Below, piece by piece: positions 27,347 through 40,200 of a DNA stretch of 64,000 bases. Location of the stretch: assembly GCF_040581485.1 (NCBI RefSeq), contig NC_090132.1, positions 16,498,146 to 16,562,145 of the forward strand, in the 5' to 3' direction. The position numbers and the translations under genes are program-made. Position 1 is the first letter of the stretch. The number at the start of each line of letters is the position of its first letter. Under the pieces are notes generated by a model that had not been told where the DNA came from, did not search any database, and was given only the letters and a program-made list of their open reading frames with translations. Origin of the DNA: Linepithema humile. Lineage: Eukaryota; Arthropoda; Insecta; Hymenoptera; Formicidae.

Positions 27347-27373
27347 GTCTCGATATCGGCGCGATATCGAGAC
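27347..27373. repeat. 27-bp perfect palindrome with 3-bp centre
   Basis: gtctcgatatcg, then gcg, then cgatatcgagac. The arms are exact and contain the self-complementary CGATATCG twice. Confidence 0.85.
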
Positions 27374-28359
27374 ACGGCATGCGATGTCGCTTTGAATTTC
27401 GAGTGTATCGGTTTCCCGCAGTATCCCGTTGCTTTATATATGGTAAAATAATAGCTTGCAAATTGCAGCCCGGCGTATCGAAATGGTATATATACTGCTC
27501 GCGCGCGCACTTCCTTTTTTCATCAATGTCGCGCTGATTTTTTTGTCGTATAACTTTTTGTCTGCAAAAATTGTTTATAAAAAAAATGTATTTTTTCTCA
27601 AAATTTAAACTATCCATAATATCTGAGAGAGAATTGAATTATAAAATAGTAAAGTGCAATGAATAATAAGAAAATTCATTAAGATCATCGACTAAATTGC
27701 TACGGGGATTAACTTGACTGAAGTCTTAGCCGCTCTCACGTATCGGCTTCTCGTGCTCCTTGGCGCGAAACGTTCGTCGACTAACAATGAGAGTCGGTCT
27801 GAGAGTCCTTCGCCACGATTCCTCGTCTGGATGCATCTCATGTAAGTGCAAGTTTCCATGCACATGCCAGATCGGACAACGACTTTCAGTGACGTCGGCA
27901 CGATTTCCACGATTCAGCCAAGTCCTCGTAACGCGGAAATCCGCTTACATTACATTTCAAGAATCCTTATTATTCCATGCTGAAGTGGGATTCTTCAGAA
28001 AATTATCCGCTTAAAACATTTAGTTTTTATTGAATCCTATTAGAAGATTAGTGAACGTATATGTACACGGAAAGCCAGTGAAAATACTTATTTGCTGTAA
28101 TCAAAAATTTTAATAATTAAAATAAATAAGCACGATAATTCGGGCGGTGTTTGCACACATCTCACGATGCACAAGATAGATTCACTGTAATCGTAAACAC
28201 CTCGAACCGTTTGTAAAACAAGTTACAGAAGTGATTGGGAGGGGGAAAGATCCTTCGCGAGTTTCAAACAGAAACTCAAGGGTTCGCTCTGACCGTAGCT
28301 ATATCTGGCTACGATTGCGGAGGCGATTACCAGGAGATTACTGCAATTGCGAGTGAACG

Positions 28360-28403
28360 GTGCTCCTATACTTCCGGGGATATTGATATTCAACTAGGAG
28401 CAC
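28360..28403. repeat. Stem with 9-bp perfect arms
   Basis: gtgctccta (28360-28368) faces taggagcac (28395-28403) across 26 bp. A second short inverted pair, cgtagc/gctacg, lies about 60 bp upstream. Possibly a structured transcript, but weakly supported. Confidence 0.45.
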
Positions 28404-29297
28404 GCCACTGTAATTTCCCGTAGCTATCTTCGTCTCGCTATAGTCCTTAGACGATTTCCTTCGCTTTCCTGATCTGGCTCAACCGATCTGGTAGTCGATA
28501 CATAATTAGCAGCAATCAATGATCGAGCAGGAATACCGACAATGAGTCAGAAATAGCGCCGTGACACTTTCGCAACTATCATGGTCGGCGAGAGAAGCAC
28601 ATTGACTTTAATAAACCTATAAATCGCGATATTAAATTTATTTAATCGATATGAAAAAATTAGTACAATGTAGAATAACGTAGCAAGATAAAAAATTGGC
28701 ATTATTTAATCATCATAAGTAAAGCTTATTCGCATTAAAGAAAGCTTTTTAACGTAATTTACGTAAAGAGACGCTGAAAATTTAATTATTTTAAATCATA
28801 AAGGAGATTTACACTAAGTAGAGTTCATATTATAAAATTTTAAACCAGTAAAAGTCATTTAAGAAGAATGCAAAATTGCATCAATCAAATATTAAAGAAC
28901 AAAAAATAAATCTTGGATCTTTATTATCAAAAAACGTATAAAGATTTTTCTCGCAAGCGCGACATGAAGAATTCAGAGAGACGCCAATCGACGTGAGATT
29001 GACTTTCCGAGTGTAAATCATGACAAAGTGTTTCACTGAAAAGAGAACACGACACGTGTAGACACCGTACGTATACCGGTCGCAACTTCATCTGCGATAA
29101 AAATGTATTAGAGAATCTTATATTCAGGACCAGACTCTTCTCAGAGAAGATAAAGCTGAGCACAATGCTTCCTGGTACGTGCCTGATCTGCATGTCGGGA
29201 AGAGTAACACGCCTCTTTGTCGCCCTCGACGTCACCTACCGCCGTTTCGAAATCCACTTTCCCCCTTAAAAAACTCCGATCAACGCGTTATTCAAGG

Positions 29298-29324
29298 GAG
29301 ACTACATCGCGGAGACTACATCGC
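29298..29324. repeat. Two 13-bp direct repeats, period 14
   Basis: gagactacatcgc occurs twice, separated by one base. A short local duplication. Confidence 0.8.
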
Positions 29325-30337
29325 CGCGGAGTGCGTTAAGCAGGGATTTGCCAAAGGGGCTTATATACATTCGTTATTAATTTCGGCGCCGATCAAATGA
29401 CGGTATTAGTTCCTTCTTTTTCAACGAGAATTCAATAACCCGAGTGTACGAGACGAGAGGAAAAAATGACGGAGAACTCGCACACGTTTCTCGTCGCTGA
29501 CTCACATGATGGATGACAGACCGAGTAAGCCTCTCTCTCGGTCGTTTAAGCCGTCGTTTAGCCGAACCCCGCTGTTCCTCCTTGATACATCGTCTTTTCG
29601 GTAAACCGAAGACGCTACGAAACACGATCGTGAAATACCGCTACGTAGGTTATGCTAGACGAGGGGGAGGGTCAGGGGAGGGGAGGCGTCCGGGCGACGG
29701 TAGCAATGACACACGACTGCTCGTAAAACACCGCGGGAAAGCGCCTTAAGGCACCGCGCGCGGACGTAGACACACGTACGCGGTTTATGCTCCAGATTCC
29801 AACCTCGTCCGGTCACAGCTCGGCTATTTGCAGCGTCGTGGGCTAAAACTCGCTGTGTTTTCCGTGGCTGCGGAAAAAAAACCCGCTAGCGATCACGCGA
29901 TTCGGGACGACGCGAAAATGTATCGCCAATAAATTTTCGCGGGGTTTAAGTCGCGCGTTCGCGATGCTTTCTTTTCCGAGGGGTTCGCTTTGTCTCTTTC
30001 TATTTTCGCGGACGAGATACATCAACGGAAAGCACCGCAAATTATTTCATGCAATTCTCTCTCATCATATTAGGTTTATTTACACATTCTTCCTCTATCT
30101 TTCGCCCCGTTTCGCAGCATTTATTTTCTAACTAGGAGATGGTTTATGTCGGTACATTTTCTGAGGAAAGAGTGCACGCGAGAAAGATATAACATGAAAT
30201 ATGAAAGACATTGCTCACCATACGTTACCATGTAAGTTAATATATTGAAACAAACTCCACCGAAATCTTCTAATTTTTCTACACTCGCGCACAAATTGAA
30301 GAAGAATAAGACTGATTACAGTCTATGAGTTCATCGA

Positions 30338-30361
30338 GCTTGCGTCATTAAGCTTGCGTCA
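30338..30361. repeat. Two 11-bp direct repeats, period 13
   Basis: agcttgcgtca occurs twice, separated by two bases. Confidence 0.75.
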
Positions 30362-33300
30362 AGACTCGCTTGTCCTTTTCTCCGAAACTACATATCTGAA
30401 TTTTGCATGAGCATGACATAAATTTCTTACGTCATCTCCGAAGAAGGATGCCGCAATATGTTTCAGACGTATAAGAGCAATCTTTTTTTATGTTTCTGCA
30501 AATAAATTTTAAAACTTTAAAATATATTGCAAAGCAATAAAGCCAAGCTTATATTTATCGCGAATTACATCGTTAAATGAAGGTAACTTTTAAATGTAAA
30601 TGTTCGGTGAAACTGCCGATAAAATTCTTGCACAAGCAAAACAACATCTCTAACCATTTCGTAATCAAACATCATCAGATGTTGGAAGAGCGCGACATCC
30701 CTAGCGATATAGACGTTATCGTTTTATGTAAAGCTGAGGTTCAGGGCCGTGTGTAGTTCTAACTTCGAAATAGAATTTCATGAAGTTTCAAGTGATCGCG
30801 GGCGAACATCATTTCCTGTTCCGGACTCTCTCAGCGACGATTCCTATGGTCGACGGTGGACTTTCGTTCGCGTGATTTCGGCCCGTAAAGGTGGGCGTTT
30901 CCCTTTTGCGCGTTGGACTTAAAATTTCACGAGGCACGTGACGCTGAAAAGGACACTAAAATCGTTACTTCTAATTCCCGGAAAGCGCCAACGTAGGATT
31001 TTGTAAAGAGATCTTAAAGTAATCCACAATTTTCTATATATAATATTTCTCAAACTAAAATTAAATTAATACTTTTATCGTTCTTTAAATGATAATTCTC
31101 TTTTTGCAACTCCATTCTTATAACGATTTTAAAAACGACGAATAAAATATTCTGCTTTTCATAATTTTCATAATTTCATAAATATTTAACATTTATAACT
31201 ATTGCTGTTGTTTTTATAATTAAATTACAGGGACAAACGTTTCCTAATAAAAAATGTAGAAAAATTGAGAATAATTGTCGCAAACATTGTGCTATGTTTA
31301 AATAAAAATTGACAGCGCCGTTAAAAGAAAACAAAGCCGCATCACTTCATCGTCATATTTAGAACACCGGCAACTTTATTACTCGCCTGTTAACTTGCAA
31401 CTTTGTGGCAAACAGCATCATCACGGTCCACGAAACTTCCCGAGTGTTGTTCCCAAAGTCGATTCCGACGTTACCTCGGGCTCGGTGTACGTTTCACAAA
31501 AATTGCAAATTATTGCCGCCGCAAACGTCGCAGACAGAGAAGACGGGGAGAAGAGCGGAGGAGGAAAGGAGGTCTCGGGAAATCCAGTTCGTTTTTATCA
31601 CCTTGCCAGATTCTTAAGCAGAACGGATGCGAGGAACGACATTTTCGTTAGAGGCCGAAAGCAGAGTTGATCTCGTCGTTGAGCAACGTCGGAATAAATC
31701 GTCGACTTTGGCTTTCTCGCTTCAGCAGAAGATTCGTTATATATCCTCCGCCTCCTCTCTTTTAATCTCCATTTCAATGTAACAATTTCATTTTTTCTTC
31801 CGTGCTTAAAAATATTTAAAAATATGCTGCACTCCCGGGGCGATCGCGTACTGAATATCGAGTACATCGTTTAAAAGCAATCAAATGGAAGGTAGCGAGA
31901 GGATATGCGTAACAAAAAACTGCGGGTATAGTAAATAAATCTATTTGTGTAAAACACACAATTCTAATTTCCGATCGAAATGATCGCGAAAGCCGCGTAC
32001 AAAGAGACGTTATACAAAAAATAATAGAGGAACGGTCGGCGATTCGAGATTTAATTTAATTTCAGAAAGATTTGATCTCAATGCGGGATAACGTCCTTTT
32101 TGTTTCAAAGATAAACCGGTCAACCTTTATCTCCCGCTTTTTAGCTACGAAGTGCGAACCGGCGTCTTTCCATTACTTTCTTTCCCCGTCGCTGTCGGTG
32201 GATTCGTAGGACCTGATAAAGTTCCACCTTCTTTTTCTCACCTTGAGATCATCTCGTTCCGCGATTACTTGCAGCGGCTGGAAATCGCTCCTTCAATTTT
32301 GTCAGAGAATCACGGATCCCCTACCGGGAACCCGGATTTAATCAACGTCCTGTCTTCCGGCTCGTATAAATTTCCTAATGACGTCGAAGAGTTTGAGTCC
32401 CCGCCGGAAGTGGCGGATTGCCGACGCGCGACGGGAACGCTTCTTCTTGAACTTTGACATATCGTAAAATGTCTCTTAAACATGGGATAGTTTCGTGAAA
32501 AATTAATGGCGCGAGTTGTTGATAGATCATGCAAGTCGATGAATGTGTTGTGCGTTTAAAATCATGCATGTAAAATACAAGAGACAGGGAAATACACGAA
32601 GAGCTGTATCTGACGCATGTAATCACAATTTATTAGCCTCGCGCGTAACGTACGTCAAAAAGAAGCCCGCGATTACAGGGATTGCGCTAAAAATGATCGT
32701 AAAATACGATTTATTAAGCCGTGCAAAGCATATTTTCTTCGGAAAAATAAAAAACGGAGACGCGCTTAAACAGTAGTTGCGCTCTAAGCGACGCGACTAC
32801 ACTGTGACACCGCGATAAAAAATATCGCTTGCAGCGGCGTTTGAAAAATTTAATGCAAATAGAGTCGCGCTTTATTGCACCGGGCGAGACAAAATTTGCC
32901 GGAAATTTTTTTGAGCCTGTCGCAATTTACATTCGCCACGCCAACGATGCCGTCGGCCGGGATGGATTATGAAAGTGATCGTCTAGTCGCCTCGCATTGC
33001 GGCGTGTAGCGTCGAACAAGATGTCATTCCTGAACCGCAAACACAGCACGGCGGACGATGATGAGTAGACCGCGAGGAATGTTTATGAAGTACATAAAGC
33101 TTACGGACGGGGCTACGTGGCGGCGCATAGTGATCCGCGAGTACGCCGCGAGTCACGGCGTTACATTTTCATTTTACTGGTAAATTTGCTGCTGGATAAT
33201 CCTCTTGCGTTTTTCCCGCCGCGCCGGCTTGCGCGCGACTTTTGTGTTATCTCGAAATTAGCATTGCACGGATGTTTGGAGCTAAAAATGCCAGTCGGTT

Positions 33301-35341
33301 TTTGCGTTTTTTTTTCCCACTGTTAACGAAAACAGTTGATTATTTTTTGTTTATGGAAATTGACAGACTTTTTGCCTCGCGTCGGAAATGAATAATACTT
33401 AATGTATATCGCCAAAAAGTGGAAAAACCGGTAAAAGCAGATGTATCTTTATATTTCATTTTCTTTCGAATTCAATGCCTTCTCGTCAAAGCAGTTATTT
33501 TATAGCAGTTATAACAATAACCTTTTGTCATTAATATATAAGACAGTTCAGGTATTACGAATTTATACAACTATATCTAGAAAAATCCATTTCTTGAATT
33601 CTAGCGTATAAATTCATCACACATATAGATGACGACCGTAAAGATTCGAGATCCGAATCGATACGAGTGTCGACTCGAATCAGACGCTAAACGTCCTCGC
33701 TCGACTGCACTTTCCGCCGTTAAGCTCTTCATGGCGGTAGATCGAAGACGAAGAGCAGCCTGAAGGGCTTCATCGTCGACGCAAAAAGCGTCATTGGCAC
33801 GGCGCTATCGCGCGGGGACCGTCTAGTTTTTATTCTCCTCCATTACACGGGACCCTTCCCGAATGGGCCACAGGAGAGGACGCACGTCGCGCCATTACGC
33901 ATTCATGAAGATTATATGCAGTTCAGACACGTCGCAAGTGGGAAATTGGGCCGAGATTGTCCTTATCGTTATAAATTACGTTTGATATCATCGACTTTTC
34001 ATATTCTCGGCTCTGCCATTTGCGAAATCATTCAAACCGTCTAATTTCTTGTTCCGCCAGCAATTTTCTCGTTTTCAATATCGAGCGCTCGAGAGGCAGC
34101 TGCTTTAATATATGCAATATAATAATATATGCAAATATTTATTAGTGATTATTAACATGCTATACTTTTTCTATTTCATCAATATTCTTCGTTATTTTTA
34201 TTTTTTATATACTTCTAGTCATGGTTAATAATTAACGATGTAATAATTAATTCATTGAGCAATATAAAAGTGAGAAAATTGTTAAAGATAAACAATAGAC
34301 AAGATCGCTGTATATAAACGGTAATTTGCCATCGCGACGTTTTCGGCCGATATTTCGACGTGAATTGAGTTTCGTGAGGGGCGAAGAGTACTGACTGATC
34401 GAAAATGACTATAGCAAAAAGAAGCAAGATTTCGTATGTAATGACTGCTTCGCGTGCTCGCGATAATCAGCACGAGGCAGGCCGAACAACAGCGCGGTTG
34501 AAGAGAGAAGGATAATGAGTTAAGATTGAGGATGAAATTAAAAAGAGGAAAACCGTTGGAGTTTAGCATGATTCTTTATAGCTTTCGCTTTTGGTGCTTC
34601 CCGATTAAAATAAAAGAAAAGATAACCTCTTAAAGCTCCGCAAATTACTGTAAAGTAACAAGCGACGTAAAGTAAAGTTTAGTGCGATATAAAACGACAA
34701 AAATAGAACTTGTCATTGCTGAATTTGATTGGCTGTTAATGTGATTTATGTTTTGAGCGATATAAAGAAACAATGTGAGTTAAAACCGACGTGTTATTTC
34801 TATTTTAATATCTGTGGGTACAAATTTCCGCGCAAAAATTGGCCCATTCATCAAACTGGCAACCGGAAACAATCTTGAGCTTCGCTTCGAAATCTCGACG
34901 AAGGGCGATAAATCAGAATTCCTCGCATTTTAATAATCTTGGCAGCACCACCGGCATATTTCACTTACGTACGTGCCTAAGTCATTGCGCGGTCTGCGAA
35001 ACGTCACGCGAACGCCGAGACGAACCGTAATTTCCATCAACTGCGGTAAGTGGTCCAAGCAATAATCACGTGAGAACGCAATTTTACGGTCCGTCGTGTT
35101 GGCAAGGTTTGCAGTTAAATTTCTATTGCTCTCGTCGCATCGCCCCGATGCGGCCGCAAAGTCATTATTTCAATGCATCGGTTAATTTTATGGCACGTCC
35201 AAAATATATTCGATCAAAGGACGCGTTATATTGTCACTTTTAGCAATATGAAATCACTTGTGGTGCCGCGTCCGCATCGTCAAACGCATCTTCACCGCAA
35301 ACAAAACAGTAATCTCCATATTTAATTTTAAACTTACAAGT

Positions 35342-35611
35342 CACTGAACTCTATACAAACTGGAAAGCGTAGCGTAAGCGAGTGGTCAGACAAAGAGAGG
35401 CGGTGGAATTATTTTGTCTCTTTTCTCCGCAGACTTATTGAAAGCCTCTGTTTTTATATACATATGTATAGATTATACATGAGTATATACATGTACAGAG
35501 TTCACAATCGGTAAAGAGAATCTACAACAGAAAGAGACAAAACAATCCGAATGCTCTCTTTGTCTGATCACATTTTAGCACGACGCTTTCCAGTTTGTCT
35601 AGAGTTCAGTG
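35342..35611. mobile_element. 270-bp MITE-like element with ~82-bp inverted arms
   Basis: The left arm (35342-35423) and the reverse complement of the right arm (35531-35611) share, in order, CACTGAACTCTA, ACAAACTGGAAAGCGT, TCAGACAAAGAGAG and TTTTGTCTCTTT. Two variable stretches of about 15 and 12 bp separate these blocks. The middle 107 bp is AT-rich and has no coding potential. This architecture fits a non-autonomous DNA transposon. The ends begin CACTG, but I see no clear target-site duplication, so I do not assign a superfamily. It lies 176 bp beyond the stop codon of the transporter gene and could be included in its 3' UTR. Confidence 0.7.
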
Positions 35612-35786
35612 TTTCACAAATTATATTAATCTTTCGAAAACAACGAAGTAAAAAGAAACTTGAGATGTGACACAAAAAGTTTTACAAACTCATAACTCTG
35701 TTCTCATAAAAACACGAACTATCACAACTTATGTATATAAAAAAGTACATCTCTGTCCATCTGTAGATGAAATAATTTATTATTCG

Positions 35787-37295
35787 TCAAACGTCGCCTT
35801 GCAATTCTTTTTCCAATTTCTCGCTTTTCTCGGAAGGACCGTAATCCCGCAACGGAATAGCCACATTTTCCATTCCCGACATGCGAGGTTCTTTGTCGAA
35901 GAACGCTTGAATCTCCTGCAGAGTCTTGTTCATGGTCTCAGGAAGGACGAAGTATAATACGCTAGTCCCGATTAATGCCACGGATCCGTAAACGGCGAAT
36001 GTACCTTCGGGCTTTATGAACTCCATCATAGCCGGCGTCGTCTTGATCACCACGAACATGCAGATAAAGTTCAAGCCGGATGTTAATCCGGAGCCAAGCC
36101 CGCGGAACTTCCTCGAGAACAGCTCACCGCAAAGCAGCCAGGCGACGGGAATCAGTCCCAGCGGCAGTAGACCAACGTAAGTAACGAGCAGAACTGCCGG
36201 AATCCAGGGTTTGCCGATATTAAACGTCAAACACGCGCTCAGTGACAACATGACGACGGCTACGCCGTAGCCCGACGTGAACGTCATGACGCGTCTGCGA
36301 CACGTTTTCAAAAGAACGCAGGCGAGAATGCCGCCCGCCAAACGGATCGCGTCGATTATTAGCGTTATCAGATACGCGTACGTCGAGTCCAAAATCTCCG
36401 TCAACATGTCGACGCAGTAGAAAGCCATCACGTTCGCGCCCGCAAACTGCATGACGACGAAGTATACGGAGACGATAACGAGAGGCCTCGCGAAATATCG
36501 CGAGGACCAAGTTTTTCTCAGCGAACGCAGCATCGACCGCCTCCCGGTCTTCTTCACAGAGATCTCGGCAAGTCTCGTGTTCTCCAGCAGAGAAAACTCC
36601 TCGAGCGAGCGTTCACCGCGCAGGAATATCCAGGCGCTCCGCGCCTGCTCGATCCTGCCTTTGCCCAGCAGCCACATCGGGCTCTCCCGCGAGAAGATGC
36701 CGATGATCCAACTGATTACGGGCAGCGCGGCGCAAATGTACGCGGTGGTCCGCCAGTGCAGCCAGGTTCCCATCGCGTGACATACCAGTATACCGACGGA
36801 GAGGGTCAGACTGACCGCCCCCAACAGAACGCCACGCAGCACGGGATCGCTCGTCTCGCCCACGTAGATCGGAAAAATCGACGCCTGAACTCCGACGCAG
36901 AATCCATTGAGAAGTCTACCCGCCATCAACGCCTCCACGTTGCTCGCGAGACCGATGATCAGCCAGCTGACGTGATAGACGGGAAACAGCAGCGCCAATG
37001 ATGTCTTTCTGCCGAATTTTTCCGCCATGAAACCACCGATCCAGCATCCCGGGGTCACTAGCAGAACGCCGGCCGCCGCGATCCACGATTCTTGGTCGAT
37101 GGTGAGCGCTCCGAAATGATCCGCGGATTCCGATGAAGATTCGCTGCTATTGAATGATAATGCCTTCAACTGCGGAAATAGAATCGCAGTGTAGCCTACT
37201 CCCATGCCGGACGTGGTGACTCCCAACAGTGGTGCCAGAGCTGTCAAGAGCTGCCTGAGATATAACTTCATTTTGCTATCTCGTACATAATTCAT
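35787..37295 (-). CDS. Facilitated trehalose transporter Tret1-like (MFS sugar porter family)
   Basis: This 502-residue protein is a predicted 12-helix plasma-membrane sugar carrier. Family knowledge suggests facilitated uptake or release of trehalose or a hexose; the substrate of this paralogue is not shown. Visible sugar-porter motifs, in order, are GGFMAEKFGRK after TM2 (residues 87-97), GETSDPVLRG after TM4 (146-155), RESPMWLL after TM6 (203-210), QFAGANVMAFY in TM7 (283-293, usually QQxSGINxxxFY), an IPVAWLLCGELF segment in TM10, and PETMNKTLQEI after TM12 (452-462). The TM1-TM2 loop has an N-glycosylation sequon at Asn49, and the C-terminal tail is charged. Length is normal and there is no frameshift or internal intron. 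The frame opens upstream with GTG, so the first ATG (37293-37295, G at -3) is used as start. A second in-frame ATG at 37269-37271 has the insect-like context CAAAATG and is a real alternative. The stop is TGA. An AATAAA lies 6 bp past the stop, too close to be sure it is the used signal. Confidence 0.93.
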   Translation of the reverse strand: MNYVRDSKMKLYLRQLLTALAPLLGVTTSGMGVGYTAILFPQLKALSFNSSESSSESADHFGALTIDQESWIAAAGVLLVTPGCWIGGFMAEKFGRKTSLALLFPVYHVSWLIIGLASNVEALMAGRLLNGFCVGVQASIFPIYVGETSDPVLRGVLLGAVSLTLSVGILVCHAMGTWLHWRTTAYICAALPVISWIIGIFSRESPMWLLGKGRIEQARSAWIFLRGERSLEEFSLLENTRLAEISVKKTGRRSMLRSLRKTWSSRYFARPLVIVSVYFVVMQFAGANVMAFYCVDMLTEILDSTYAYLITLIIDAIRLAGGILACVLLKTCRRRVMTFTSGYGVAVVMLSLSACLTFNIGKPWIPAVLLVTYVGLLPLGLIPVAWLLCGELFSRKFRGLGSGLTSGLNFICMFVVIKTTPAMMEFIKPEGTFAVYGSVALIGTSVLYFVLPETMNKTLQEIQAFFDKEPRMSGMENVAIPLRDYGPSEKSEKLEKELQGDV

Positions 37296-40200
37296 TGCGA
37301 AGTGCACTGAGCTCGATGAAAAATAATACTAAAGAAACGACGAAAAATAACAGCCTAACCGTTCATTCGCGATATTCGCTTATCTATGGCACAATTCGAT
37401 TTCGTCCACTATCTCCGTTTTTCGATCAAATTTCTCCGAATTCAAATTCGTCGAATGCGCCACAATGTTTAATCGATAAAACAAAAGTGTCATTTAGAAA
37501 TCACACAATGATCGGCGATAGATTTTCAATAAATACATAAAAATTCACTAAAAATGTGTTACACCAATTACGTAAAACAGCACTCGCGCCATATCTGAGA
37601 TTATGCTCAATTGGTCAGCACGATCTCTGTGTGCTGTCGGCGCTGATTGTATCTTATCGCTCCCACTCAATAGCTATTAATGACTGCTACATCCGCATGC
37701 TAGCCACGAAATCGGCGTGCTTGTGCGCAACAACAAGTCTACTCCGATAAATGAGGACATGAGCGCGAGTGTACAATTGTATAAACATCGATGATTGCCG
37801 GGAAATACGTTCGTAATTCTATCAAACACTTCACACTTTATCAAGTAAAACGTCAAATAGTTCATTATAATCAAAGAAAGATGCTTAATTATTTATTATC
37901 GCTTTTGTCTGCGAAAATCATTTAAGCTCTCTTATTCTTCTCAAAATATAAATAACAGTTCCGATTGAATATAAATGATTTTTTACTTTTTCAAAAAAGA
38001 AAATTCCATCTCATATCGTCTATGTCAATATTATGTTGTATTTTTTACAAACTAAAACCGTAATTTTTTTCTGAAATTGTTTTAATAGAAACTGAAATTC
38101 TTCTTGAAGACTTTCACGTTTAAAACTATTTAAATAATCTTTTTCAGTACATATTCAGTTATATTGTATAATAAAATTAATGCCAAATAAGCAAAAGTAG
38201 CGAGTTACCAGCATTCCATTAAATAATTTGCAACAAAATTATTTCTAGAAGTCATTTTAAAAATATATCCAAAACCCTGCAAGCATGTAATGATTAATTT
38301 ATATATCATAAAAAAATAATAGAGATACCGAAAAGAGACATCAACCATAAAGTAGAATTTATAAATAAACGATAGAGAAAATATTGCAATTTTTGTCACG
38401 TTTATTATTATTTTTTTCAGTATATTTTGAAAAGCTTATTTTCCATGCGTAAATGCACATTCGACATTTGAAAATTCGAGATTTATGCAGCATTTATATT
38501 ATATATTAAACACAATTCTATTTCCATTCTTCCACGCGACGAATTCCATTGTCTCACGTCAGGAAATAATTAAGTCGGTGTACCGTTATGCCGTGTAGAA
38601 AATTAGACACTCTACGTGCGTAACCTGCATACGCCTTTACGCGAAAATGAAACTAAACCTGCCTACCTCCGCCTATGCAAAATAATTTCCCCGCAGCGTC
38701 CCGGAATACGCGTGGTATTTTAACTAGCTGAAAAGGGATTTAAATGATCCAGGTCGGCGGCCGCGGGAATTTGAGCGCCGCGAATTTAATACGCACCCCT
38801 CGTCGAGCGACGGGATGTTTCGTATTTTGGCCGGCTGCCAAATGCGATTTTCGCGTTATTTATCCTTCGCGAGGGAGGATGTGCGCACCGGCGCGAGAAT
38901 GAGAGCCGAATTCGGTCGCATCGATGTGCCACGCGCGTTGCGCGCTTGTCTCGCCGATTAAAAACTAACGATTCCACGCGAGAAAAGCGATAATGCCAAG
39001 CGAGAGATATTTAACACGTATTCGATGTTTCGCTCTAATTAAACGCTTTTACACCATTTTTGCTGCTAATTCCCGTCATTAATTTCGAATAACTTCCATC
39101 CGTTAAAAAAAGTGAGATTTATATGTATCGTCCTTTCTCTTTCGCAAAAAATACCGCGCAATAAAGTCGTGTAAAAAGTGTCCCGCGGAAGAAAGGGATC
39201 TTTTTTATATTTCTTAACGTGTTTCTATTCTTTCTTAACTTTTTAAGACCCGTGCTTAAGCGACCTAAAAAAAGTTACTTCCACGAGTGATCTAATTTTC
39301 TCTGAAGTGAAGGAAAGAAATTTTATTGGCCTCACTCGAGTCTCTACTCGTAAGTTTCGCGTATTTCAGGACTGCTCGATAGTTAAAATTCTCACAACGC
39401 GAAGGCAATCGGTAAACCAATAGAAATCAAGAGATCGAATAGGCAAATAGTGAGCCTGGCGAATTTCTGCCAATTCTATTACCGGATTCCTAACTCTTTG
39501 ATGTACGGTAAATATTCTGACGCGATGTGCCTGCTGTTCGTCTACTTCAACTTACGTCGCGTACGAGATATATCTTTTAATGTCGAGGACTCTTAAAAAT
39601 CTCGTTACTTCACGAGTCTGCACTTCGACATTACAAGGGAAACTTGTTTAACGGGAAACGCTGTTACGAGAATACTCATTGCAACGTAAGAAGAATATAT
39701 TTCGACAAACTCGTAAAAAAGAGTTAGAGTATAATATTTACGTGAATAAAGCAATTGATAATGACGGAAATGACGAAAATTGATGCAGAACAAATAAGGG
39801 CACACATTCAATGAAGCGCGTTTAAAATGTCATTTCAATAGTAGTAAATATATGTATGTTACGTTTCTATAAAATAAATGGAAAACTGCATGACTGTAAT
39901 ATCGTCAACATAATTTCTAGGCGGATACGATGTTTACGAAGGTTTCTCCTTAGAAAGCACCGAAATTTCGTGGAAAATTTATAAGCGCAATCTCGGGAGA
40001 AATTTCTGAAAGACCTCAGGTAATTCTAAGGTTTAATATAAGTTTCACTCGTCGTCTCTTCTCAGCCTCATGTATAAGAGGAAGACTTATTTAACGGCGG
40101 ATGCTCTTATGAAAGTGCATGTCGAGAATCAGGAAGGCCAGGATCGTCGTAGATGAATGTTGACGAGCTTCTGAGGAACGATACAAAAAGGCGTCGAAAG

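Larger units (their letters stand above)
14641..35341. other. No gene recognised; repeats and one promoter-like site
   Basis: This holds the CpG-rich islands at 15.4-16.1 kb and 19.3-21.0 kb, the promoter-like site at 17.19 kb, the foldback and palindromic repeats listed separately, and otherwise featureless AT-rich DNA. Long open frames in the GC-rich islands occur on both strands together, as expected when stop codons are rare. Confidence 0.55.

Noticed and set aside
34688..34716. TATAAAA with a TCATTG initiator 27 bases downstream
   Set aside because: The setting is AT-rich, where such pairs are common by chance, and there is no supporting downstream element or gene.
36220..37001. Several open frames overlapping the transporter on both strands
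   Set aside because: They are shadows of the transporter coding sequence in other frames. None has its own recognisable features.
37296..37307. Four extra N-terminal residues for the transporter
   Set aside because: They require a GTG start. In an animal gene the ATG at 37293-37295 is the first credible start.
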